Below are positions 1 to 9,859 of a stretch of DNA of 64,000 nucleotides, piece by piece. A program made the translations under genes and the position numbers. How positions within the stretch are numbered: position 1 is the stretch's first letter; every line of letters starts with the position of its first letter. The notes beneath the pieces were generated by a model. It searched no databases. It was not told the DNA's origin and was given only the letters and a program-made list of their open reading frames with translations. The DNA comes from Cacajao melanocephalus (Eukaryota > Chordata > Mammalia > Primates > Pitheciidae), in NCBI GenBank assembly GCA_963573385.1, contig CAUYLG010075725.1, positions 52,328-116,327 on the forward strand, written 5' to 3'.

Positions 1-233
1 GAAAATGGCCATACTGCCCAAAGTCATTTATAGATTCAATGTTATCCCCATCAAGCTACCATTGTCCTTCTTCACAGAACTGGAAAAAAAACACCTTAAA
101 CTTCATATAAAACCATAAAAGAGCCTGCATAGCCAAGACAATACTAAGCAAAAAGAACAAAGCTGGAGGCATCACGCTACCTGATTTCAAACTATACTAT
201 AAGGCTACAGTAATCAAAACAGCATGGTACTGA

Positions 234-1074
<841 letters not shown>

Positions 1075-1247
1075 GGATTAAAGATTTAAACATAAGACCT
1101 TACACCATAAAAACCCTGGAAGAAAACATAGGCAATACCATTCAGGACACAGGCATAGGGAAGGACTTCATGACTAAAACACCAAAAGCATTGGCAACAA
1201 AAGCCAAAATAGACAAATGGGATCTAATTAAACTTAAGAGCTTCCAC

Positions 1248-2367
1248 TGACAATCTTTCAACCAACAAGAAATGGTAAAACAAGTCCTAAAACATCTTAT
1301 GTGTGACTGCTGATAAAACATGTCATTTTATTTTCATAAAAAATAGATATTTAACACAAACTTCTATTTCATCAAAGTTTTAATAATCCTTCGCTCAGAT
1401 AAGTTTTATGACTATAAGAAACTAAATTAAGGGAAAATTCAAAATCTTACCAATCAAAAGATTCCTCTACATTCTGGAATAACTTAAGTCATTGCCTACA
1501 CCAAACAGAAAATTCAGAATATAGAATTCATTAGTAGCAATTGCCATTCAAATTATTACCAACTTTCATTACACTGTCTTTGTTATTTTGCTATGACTTT
1601 AAATTCTAACAGATTGTTTAAAATGCCATTCTATTTCTATTTGCCTGAAAACCTTGTACCATTATGCTCTTCATTATAACAGATTCTAAAATTTCCCTGT
1701 GCCAGACAATACATAAACAGCTGTTTAAGCTGCCTTTAGGAAAAAAAAAATTCCTTGGACTAAAAAATGTATTTGACTTCAAAAATTTATGATACTTCTC
1801 AACATACTTTACATCTGGGTTTTCAGATATAGACATATATATATTTCACATATTTGTTCACATGAAATTTGAAAAGAAATGTGCTATAAAAGAGTATCTT
1901 GTCTTTTTGTGGTTTTAGAGTAGAGACTGTCTAAGAACACAAAATCCAAGTAGGGCATTAAAATGCAAAAATACTCTCTGGGGTATAGATGGTATTACAC
2001 AGGTGTTGGCATTTATATTTTGAACTCCCAACTACTGTGTTAGAGTTGAGCTCATTAGAGATGAGCCTAAGTCACTTTTGCCTCCTCAGCTTACCTATAA
2101 GTGTAGGGCAAAACAAACAACCCCCAAACAAAAACTTTTCTTTTTTTCCCAGTACAAACTTGTAGATGAGTAGGTTCAGTCCCAGAAACATTAGCATTTT
2201 TTCAATTATACTCTACTAAAGCAAGTGTAACATTTGAAAATCAAGGCAAATTAGAATCTGATAACTCCTTTAACAAATACATTTGTGTTTTATTTAAAAT
2301 TCTTTTCAATAGCAAGCTTTTCTAACATATTCAAATGTGTTTTTAATATTTAAATATTGAAATTATT
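1248..2367. other. CAMK4 intron, mostly single-copy
   Basis: AT-rich intron downstream (in CAMK4 sense) of the exon. I see no exon, promoter or clear repeat. The next CAMK4 exon (starting Val-Asp-Lys-Lys) is not found here. Confidence 0.6.
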
Positions 2368-2432
2368 TTATGTGTATATATGTGTACATATATACACATA
2401 CACACACACACATATATATATAAATGTATGTA
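2368..2432. repeat. TA/TG/CA simple repeat with palindromic core
   Basis: Alternating purine-pyrimidine tract. The 2370-2400 part is close to its own reverse complement (TGTGTATATATGTG against CATATATACACA). It continues into (CA)n and (TA)n. It lies about 290 bp past the CAMK4 donor site. Confidence 0.85.
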
Positions 2433-2718
2433 TCTCCAAAAGCATGGCTGATATACAAAATAAGGGCTACCTGCCAATTCTAAATGTTTTTCCTTGCCAT
2501 ACTTCTCCCCACAACCACATCCAATCAGAGATCCAGTTGCTTTCAAAGTCTCATGCAATTTCCACCAGGCAACAACCTATTTGGGTTGCACTCCCATAAT
2601 CAAGAGTCAAACAAGTCACTTGCACATAGAAGCTCTCTGGCCCCTTTGTTCTTCAAGTCAGGTTCCTGCCTTCTCCAGGTCACAAGCTCCTTAGAAATGC
2701 CATTATATAATGAAATAA

Positions 2719-2724
2719 ACTTAC
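2719..2724 (-). promoter_or_regulatory. CAMK4: 5' splice site (donor) of the CAMK4 exon
   Basis: The minus strand reads ACA|GTAAGT at the exon end. The six intronic bases match the donor consensus exactly. The last exon base is A rather than the usual G, and it follows a run of eight A in the exon (two Lys codons and neighbours). Confidence 0.88.
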
Positions 2725-2803
2725 TGTTTTTTTTAACACTTTGAGAGCATAAGGCTTCTGGGTCCCCTTCTGTTTGCATCTGTACACAATGGATGTAGCA
2801 CCC
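2725..2803 (-). CDS. CAMK4: CAMK4 internal coding exon (P-loop end and ATP-binding Lys75)
   Basis: This is an internal exon of calcium/calmodulin-dependent protein kinase IV, a Ser/Thr kinase activated by CaM and CaMKK that phosphorylates CREB and other nuclear targets. Read on the minus strand, the 79 nt supply the last base of the Arg54 codon and then residues 55-80. The product starts GATSIVYRCK and ends YALKVLKKT, matching human CaMKIV as I remember it. It covers the distal glycine-rich loop, beta2, and beta3 with the catalytic Lys75 (codon AAA at 2740-2742) that contacts the ATP phosphates. The first P-loop glycine (Gly53) must lie on the preceding exon, so the intron splits the nucleotide-binding loop. 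The intron phase (2 at the 5' side, 0 at the 3' side) keeps the frame into the next exon, which starts Val-Asp-Lys. I take it to be the second coding exon; the flanking exons are outside the window. The reading frame is intact and shows no sign of a processed copy. Confidence 0.96.
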
Positions 2804-2840
2804 CTGGGGGTGGAAAAAGACAAAAAGAAAATGTTATACT
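2804..2840 (-). promoter_or_regulatory. CAMK4: 3' splice site (acceptor) of the CAMK4 exon
   Basis: On the minus strand the AG occupies 2805-2804. It is preceded by a nearly pure pyrimidine tract of about 25 nt (2806-2830) ending in CCACCCCC. A TAAC branch-point candidate lies about 30 nt upstream, within 2833-2839. By eye this is a strong constitutive acceptor. Confidence 0.85.
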
Positions 2841-4184
2841 TTGGACATGAATTAAAGGGGAAAGCTTGAAAATAAGTGTCTCTTGCAATAACCCAAGTAA
2901 CTGACAAGTGCTTATAAGTTCTACTATAGGACCAGCCCTGGCTGTCAAGAGTACTTCTTTTTAAATCACAACTGAATATAGTTTGCTCAGAAAAGTCTAG
3001 GATTTCTAGCTTGCTCTTTTCTTTCTGCCTTATCCCTATACAAATAACATACCTAGGGCTACTGCACTGAGAAGGCTCTGGAATAAATCACATCCTCAGA
3101 TGAACGTTGTTTTTGAAGGAAACCCACCCAATTTCAGAATCCCAGAGCTCTCCTAAAGGTACATGCCTGGAATAAAACAAACCATATGACTTTAGGGAGA
3201 GGGTTTAAGTTCAGCACTCTATATAGCCTGCGCTTCCACAATTTGGTAGGGGAGCTAAGACACCACCTCCTACTTTTTAATGTGTAGAAGAGATGGTAAT
3301 CTGTAAAGAAGACAGTAAGAAACCACTCAATAACTATCTTTATATACGTGCAGGATTATTAATACGAAAGCATTAAAAAGCAGGACAACATGGTCCAAAT
3401 GCTCCAAATACCATATGAGAAATAAAAGAATAAAAGAAAGAGAGATAAAAGAGAAGTATAGACCAAATAGGCTTGTGTTTCAACTTCAGAAAGAGAACTT
3501 CTAGAAACATCTTAAGAACAGTAAACTTGTTAGACTGAAGAACAGGCCAAAGGACCTCTTACAACATACTCAGTCCTATGGTCCTGAAATTCCAAGTGAG
3601 CACAAAGAAGTATAAAAATAAAACACATTCTCAGCTATCTAAAGATAACAAATTGTTAACAAAGCCAAGAGAAGTCAAAGATTGGTGTGTTTTAAATGCA
3701 AATAGTTAAAAATATTAACATTTATTTTTAACACCTTGATAAGGTATGACATATACATAAAGTAATAAAGGGTTCTAGAAATAGAATAAATGAAGGTAAT
3801 ATAAAATTCATTTCCTTATTTTAAATTGCTTTACAAGATAACTAAGGCAAAAATATTAAAAATGCATTGTGTTTATAGCATGTGTAAAAATAAAATGTAT
3901 GTAAGACAACAACAGCACAAATGATGAAAGGAAGAAATTGGAAAACACTGTTGTTAAATCCTTATACTACATGTCTGGTAGTCTAATATTATTTAAATAT
4001 AGATTCTGTTTAAAGATGCATATTATGTAACCTAGGGCAATGAGTAAAATAATTCTTTAACAGAAAAATCAACAGTAATTCATAATGGAGCTAAAATGAA
4101 ATACTCAAGAACAGAATGCAAAGGAGCAAAAACAAAATAATAGATTTAAAAAATAAAACAGCTAGCAATGTGTTGTTTTTTAAT
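2841..4184. other. CAMK4 intron upstream of the exon, single-copy
   Basis: No gene or confident repeat. AT-rich sequence with the ordinary composition of an intron. Confidence 0.55.
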
Positions 4185-4780
4185 TTAATCATATAGTTAC
4201 ATTAAATGTAAACCTTGTAAACCATGAATTAAAAGTTAAGAGCAGATTGGCTAAAAAAATCAAGACCAAACTATATGCTGTGTACAAGAAACTCATTTTA
4301 AATTTATAAGAATAAATAGGTTAAAAAATAAAAGATATATTAGGTTGGCGCAAACCTGGTAAAAGAGATACTACACGAACCCTAACCATATGAAAGCAGA
4401 AACAGCTTGTTAATATGAGATTAAGTAAATTTTGGCAAAAGGATAAAGGGGGACATTAATTATGAAGCAGTCAACTATGAAAAATAACATAATAAATATA
4501 AATATGTGTGCACCTAACAACAGGGTTTCAAAATACATGAAAGAAAATCTTATAGAACTAAAAGGAGAAATTTGAAAATCCACAAATACACCTGGAAACT
4601 TCAATACATTGTCTCAGCAGTCGATAGGAAAACTAGACGAACTCTCGTAAAGAATTATAGAACAAATAGACTAGTCCTACCAATTAAATTACACTAAGTG
4701 ACATTTAGAAAAAACTCTACACCAAAACATCGGATTACATAGTCGCTTCAAAGTTATAAAAGAATAGACATGAATACAAA
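4185..4780 (+). mobile_element. Old L1 (L1M) ORF2 fragment, sense
   Basis: Matches the middle of L1M ORF2: CCAAACTATATGCTGTGTAC, then GGGGGACATTAATTATGA, GCACCTAACAACAGGGTTTC and AAAATACATGAAAG. Diverged, with many stops. A short mariner-like insertion sits at about 4340. Confidence 0.75.
4340..4365. mobile_element. Possible remnant of a mariner MITE (MADE1-like)
   Basis: TTAGGTTGGCGCAAACCTGG resembles the MADE1/Hsmar terminal motif TTAGGTTGGTGCAAAAG. It sits after TA, inside an L1M reading that resumes just after it. Only about 25 bp remain, with a short hairpin AGGTT/AACCT. A chance match is possible. Confidence 0.3.
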
Positions 4781-4884
4781 CAAAATGTCTTTTGCATGTG
4801 TTTTATGTAGGTAAATTAAGTTGCAAATGAAATAAAGAACAGTAGTCATATTTGAGGTAAGGCACTGGATTAGGGTAGAGGTGA

Positions 4885-5095
4885 AGGAAAATGATGAGGT
4901 GATTAAAAACACAGCTCCAACAATTACTAGCTATGTGATCACATGCAAGTTGCATGACCTCTTTCTGCCTTCAGTGTTCCCATCTGTAACATGGAAAAAA
5001 TAACAGTACCTATCTCATGAATTGCTGTAAAGAGTAAATGTGCTACAGTATTTCGAGTGACGCTTGGCACGGTAAGGCCTATATAAGCATTTACT
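4885..5095 (+). mobile_element. MIR SINE, sense
   Basis: Follows the MIR core in order: ATTACTAGCTATGTGATCAC, GCAAGTTGCATGACCTCTTT, CCCATCTGTAACATGGAAAA, then GTACCTATCTCATGAATTGC and CGCTTGGCACGGTAAG. Both the tRNA-related side and the tail side are eroded. Confidence 0.85.
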
Positions 5096-5224
5096 CTCGT
5101 CACATATTTCTATATTTTTACAATTTTTACAAGAAAATATTCATATGTTCTTCATGTAATTCCTTGTGTATTCCTAGTGTAATGTTAATTTTTACTTTTT
5201 TTTTTTTTAAAGAAAAGGATCCAA

Positions 5225-5705
5225 AAATAGTCCTACACATATATAATGGATTCTGATAAAGATAAAAAGGCAATTTGGTGACAAAAATAACACATAGTTT
5301 TTCTAAAAACTAGTACTTGAATGACTGGACAGACATATGCAAATATATAAAAACAAAATTTATCCATACCTCACACTTTATATTAAAAAAGTCCTCAAAA
5401 TGGATCACAGATAGAAATGCAAAACCAGAAACTACACAATTTATTTCAAAAACATAGAAAAAAAGTATTGTGATCTTTAGTTAGGAAATGATTTCTTAGA
5501 TACAGAACCAAAAATATAATAAATGAAAGAATAAGTAAATAAATTAAACTTCACTTAAGAGTTTCTGCTCTTTGAAAGTGTAGGAGAAAATATTTATAAA
5601 TCACATATCTTAAAAGGACTTGTATCTAGAATATATGAAGAACTCCCAAAACTCAATAAGAAAATAACACATTAAAATAAGCAAAATATCTGAAGATATA
5701 CAACT
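5225..5705 (+). mobile_element. L1M ORF2 3'-terminal fragment, sense
   Basis: Recognisable L1M ORF2 3' sequence: CCATACCTCACACTTTATAT, AAAATGGATCACAGATAG, GATTTCTTAGATACAGAACC, AAATCACATATCTTAAAAGG. It stops where another L1 fragment begins. Degenerate. Confidence 0.8.
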
Positions 5706-5739
5706 GATAGTACAGAAATGTAAAGGGTCTTAAGAGACT

Positions 5740-7680
5740 AGAATGAACAAATACACATCAACAAATTGGATGACCTAGAAGAAATTAATAAATTCATAGA
5801 TACATACAACCTACCAAGACTGAATCATGAAGAAAGAGAAAATCTGAACAATAATGAGTAAAAAGATCGAAAATGTAATCATTTCCCATCAAAAAAAGAA
5901 AGGAAAAGAAAAAAAGAAGCCTGGACTTAAAGGCTTTACTGCTGAATTTTACCAAACATTTAAAAAACTAATATCAATCCTTCTTAAACTCTTTCAAAAA
6001 CTGAAGAGGAGGGAATACTTACAAACTAATTTTATGAGGCCACCATTACCCTGATATCAAAGCCAGACAAGACCACTACAAGAAAAGAAAATATCCTCGA
6101 TGAACATAGATACAAAAATCCTCAACAAAATACTAGCAAACTGAATTCAACAGCACATTGAAAGGCTCATTCACCATGATCAAGTGATATTTATTCTGGG
6201 GATGAAAAAGTAAACATATTCAAATCAGTAATTGTGATATATCACATTAACAAAATGAAAGACAAATCATATGATCATCTCAATAGATGCAGAAAAAGCA
6301 CCTGACAAAATTTAACATCATTCATGATAAAAACTCTCAACAAATTACATATAGAAAGAACATGCCTCAACACAATAAAGGCCATATATGACAAGCACAC
6401 AGCTAATATACTCAATGGTAAAAAGTTGAAAGCTGTTCCTTTAAAATCAGGAAAAAGACGTGGATTCTCACTTTTACCACTTCTATTCAATACGGTAATA
6501 GAAACCCTAGCCAGAGCAACTATGCAAGACAAAGGAATAAAAGAAATCTGAATCAAAAAAGAATAAGTTAAATTGTCTGTATTTTCAGGTGATATGATTA
6601 TAGACACAAAAACCCTTAAAGACTTTACCAAAATACTGTTAGAAATAATAAATGAATTCAGTAAAGTTGCAGGATATAACACCAACATTAAAAAATCAGT
6701 TGGGTTTTTATATGCTGATAAAAAGTTATCCGAAAAAGAAATCAAGAAAATAATTCCATTTACAATAAAGAAATAAAATACTTAGAAATAAATTTAAACA
6801 AAGAAGTGAAAGATCTGTATACTGAAAGATATATACATTCATAAAAGAAATTGAAGAAGACACAAATAAATGAAATGATATCCTGTGTTCATGGATTGAA
6901 AGAATTAATATTGTTAAAATTCCATACAACCCAAAGCAATCTACAGATTCAATGTAATCCCTATCAAAATTCCAATAACATTTTTCACACAGATCGAAAT
7001 TCCAAATTTCCTGTGGAATCACAAAAGACCCCAAATAGTCAAAGTAATCTTGAGCAAAAAGAACAAAGCTAGAAATACCACACTACCTGATTTCAAAATC
7101 TGCTACAAAGCTGTATTAATCAAACTGCATGGTAATGGCATGAAAATAAACACATCGAGCAATGGAACAAATAAAGATCCCTGAAATAAATCCACATATT
7201 TATGGCCAATTGGTTTTTGACAAAGATGCCAAGAACACATAATGGGGAAGGAATAGTTTCATCAATAAATGGTACTGGGAAAACGAGATATCCCTATGCA
7301 AAAGAATGAAATAAGACCCTTAACTCACACCATTTACAAAGATCAACTCAAAATGAATTAAATACAAATGTAATACCTGAAACTGTAAAACTACTCAATG
7401 AAAACACAGGAGGAAAGCTCTATAACTCTGGTCCTGGAAATAATTTTTGGATATGACCTCAAAAGCACAGGTAACAAAAGCAAAAATAGATAACTGGAAT
7501 TACATCAAACTAAAAAGATTGTGCACAGCCAAGGAGACAACAGAGTATAGAGACAACCTACAGAATGGGAAAAAATATGTTTAAACCATACATCTGATAA
7601 GGGGTTAATATCCAAAATATACAAGGAACTCCAACACCTCAATAGCAAGAAAATAAATAACCTGATTAAAACATGGGCAA
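5740..7680 (+). mobile_element. Old L1 ORF2 (reverse transcriptase to C-terminus), sense, broken
   Basis: About 1.9 kb of L1 ORF2. It includes the segment before the reverse transcriptase active site (GCTGAATTTTACCAAACATT), the C-terminal part (TTTCAAAATCTGCTACAAAG) and the late ORF2 stretch CATCTGATAAGGGGTTAATA. Reading is broken by stops and frameshifts; the longest remaining open pieces are below 80 codons on this strand. Confidence 0.85.
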
Positions 7681-7684
7681 AGCT

Positions 7685-8610
7685 TATGGCTCAAAGCAAT
7701 CTATAGAGTCAACACTATTCCTATCAAACTACTAACATCATTTTTCAAAGAATTACAAAAAAACGATTCTAAAATTCATATGCATTCAAAAAAGAGCCTG
7801 AATAGCCAAAGCAAATAGAACAAGGCTTGAAGCATCACATTATTGAACTGCAAAATACTCTATAAGGACACAGTAACCAAAACAGCATAGTACTCAAATA
7901 AAAAGAGACACAATATACCAATGGAGCAGAATATAGAACCCAGAAATGAAGCCACACACCTACAGCCATCAGATCTTCAACAAATTCGACAAAAACAAGC
8001 AATGGGAAAAGTTCTCCCCACTCAATAAATCGTGCTAGGATAGCTGGCTAGCTATATGAAGAGGAATGAAACTGGATCCTCCCTTTCACCATGCACAAAA
8101 GTTAACTCAAGATGGATTAAAGATTGAGATGTAAGACATCAAACTATAAGAATCCTAGAAGAAAATCAAGGAACCACCTTTCCGGACATTGGTCTTGGGA
8201 AAGAATTTTTGCCTATGTCCTCAAAAGAAGTTGCAACAAAACCAAAAACTGAAAAATTGGACCTAATTAAAGAGTTTCTGCACAGCAAAATAAATTATCA
8301 GCAGAGTAAACAGACAACCTACAAACACCAGAGGCTTGGAGTGGAGAGACTGGAGAGACATGATGTTGGTTAAAGGACACAAATGTTTAATTAGCAAGGA
8401 GGAACAAATTCAAGAGCTCTTAATAATATAGTTAATAATAATGTATTATATACTTGAAAATTACTGAGTAGTTCTTAAGTATTTATACCATTAAAAAATG
8501 AGGTAATTCATATGTTAATTAGCTTGTTTTTGTTATTTCACAATGCATACATATTTTAGAATATCATATTGTACACTACATAATATATAATTATTTCCAA
8601 TGAAAAAATG
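7685..8610 (+). mobile_element. L1 (PB/MA-type) 3' portion: late ORF2 plus 3'UTR, sense
   Basis: A second, younger-looking copy of late ORF2 starts abruptly (CTCAAAGCAATCTATAGAGT) and runs through AAACTGGATCCTCCCTTTCA. From about 8340 it passes into the L1MA/PB 3'UTR (GAGAGACATGATGTTGGTTA; TTAATAATAATGTATTATAT; ACAATGCATACATATTTTAG). It lies head-to-tail with the preceding L1 fragment. Confidence 0.8.
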
Positions 8611-8624
8611 ATTTGAACATGTAG

Positions 8625-8733
8625 TTTACCAAAGAAAATATAAGGATGGCAAATAAGAACACAGAAAGATCCTCGGCATCATTAGCCATTAGGGAAATGC
8701 AAATTAAAATCACATGAAGATGGAACTACACAC
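8625..8733 (+). mobile_element. L1M ORF2 fragment, split from 9250-9855 by a solo LTR
   Basis: ATAAGGATGGCAAATAAGAA and CATTAGCCATTAGGGAAATG match the L1 segment just 5' of the one that resumes after the LTR and CA repeat. This supports one original L1M interrupted at 8734. Confidence 0.75.
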
Positions 8734-9174
8734 TGTGAAAGTTGATTACACAAATTGGATTATCCTTTTCATATACAACTAAAACAGAGTCTCGAATCAG
8801 GAAAGCAAGGCATTCAGGACACATAATATTGCTTCAAAAATGTATTTCTTGACAAGACTGGGTGCTGAAACTGCCTGTTGTAACTAGAGACCAGTTTTCT
8901 TTGTAACCGTGGCAACTTTAGGACTAATTTGGTTCACCACTATCACTTACTGATCAGGGCTTACCAGTTCCCCAGAACCTTACTAGTGCCAATGACCTTT
9001 CTCAAAAAGCAATATATAACATTTCTCCTTTTTATACAACCTCCAGCCTCCTTTGTTCTTTTGCCATACTGAAGACCATCTAATCTGTATGTGTGCCTAA
9101 ATTGCAATTCTTTCTTCTCAAATAAAACATTAAATTTAGAGATTTGTCTCTATATTTTTATTCTGCCTTCAACA
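8734..9174 (+). mobile_element. Solo LTR (class I ERV-like), 441 bp
   Basis: Begins TGTGAAAG and ends TTCAACA, flanked by 4-bp repeats ACAC (8730-8733 and 9175-9178) within a broken L1M, the size typical of ERV1 insertions. A TATA-like CAATATATAAC lies near 9010 and an AATAAA at 9121-9126, in the order expected of U3-R-U5 on the plus strand. Caution: ACAC is low complexity and abuts a CA repeat. Family not assigned. Confidence 0.6.
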
Positions 9175-9189
9175 ACACTTATTTGAAAG

Positions 9190-9203
9190 CACACACACAC
9201 ACA

Positions 9204-9247
<44 letters not shown>
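9190..9247. repeat. (CA)n microsatellite, about 58 bp
   Basis: Nearly pure dinucleotide tract with one T interruption at about 9209. It lies between the solo LTR and the resumed L1M sequence. Confidence 0.97.
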
Positions 9248-9249
<2 letters not shown>

Positions 9250-9855
9250 GGCTGGCAACGATGCAGAGCAACTGAAACTCTCACACATCACTGGTAAGAA
9301 TATAAAATAATACAGCCACTTTTGAAAACAGGTTGACAGTGTTTTATAAAATTAAGCACATCATATGACCTATGTATGTCACTTCTAGGTGTTTATTCAA
9401 ATGAGATCAAAACAATGTTCAGTCACATCTTGAACACAAATTTTCACAGCAGTTTTACTGGTAATCATCAAAAGCTAGAAACAGTTTCAATATCCCTCAA
9501 CTGTGAAGTGGATTAATAATTTGTGATACATCCATACAGTGAAATTCTACCTAGAAATGAAAAGGGAATTAATGAGGGTATACAAGACTACTTGGATGAA
9601 TCTCCAAAACAATATCCAAAGTAAAAGAAGCCAGGTTCAAAAGTCTATATGGTATATGACTTCATTTATAATATTCTCACAGGTTGGAGAGGGATTGACT
9701 GCAAAGGAGTATGGGGGAATTTTTTTCACAATAGAACTATTTTTTATCTTGATTGTTATGATGTTTGCACAACTATATACATTTGTCAAAACAGGTAAAA
9801 CTGCAGTAACAATAGGTAAAATTTACTGTATAGAAATTATACTTTAATAAATATA
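9250..9855 (+). mobile_element. L1M (MC/ME-type) ORF2 end and 3'UTR, sense
   Basis: Contains the L1M late sequence GCAACTGAAACTCTCACACA, the TGAATCTCCAAAACAATATC block, and the 3'UTR motif GGGATTGACTGCAAAGGAG followed by TTTGTCAAAACAGG and AATTTACTGTATAGAAATTA. A 102-codon open frame within (9539-9847) is a by-product of this tail, not a gene. Confidence 0.85.
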
Positions 9856-9859
9856 CAGT

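Noticed and set aside
4320..4400. Possible MIR548-type microRNA from a MADE1 hairpin
   Set aside because: The 80-bp MADE1 palindrome is not present; only a terminal fragment remains, so no pre-miRNA hairpin can form.
5038..5256. 72-codon plus-strand frame near a MIR
   Set aside because: Begins in the MIR tail and continues into T-rich sequence; no coding signature.
6275..6745. 156-codon minus-strand open frame, the longest in the window
   Set aside because: It is the antisense of L1 ORF2 sequence read on the plus strand (5740-7680), so it is a shadow frame.
9539..9847. 102-codon plus-strand open frame with hydrophobic stretch
   Set aside because: Coincides with the late part and 3'UTR of an L1M element; the hydrophobic look comes from T-rich UTR codons.
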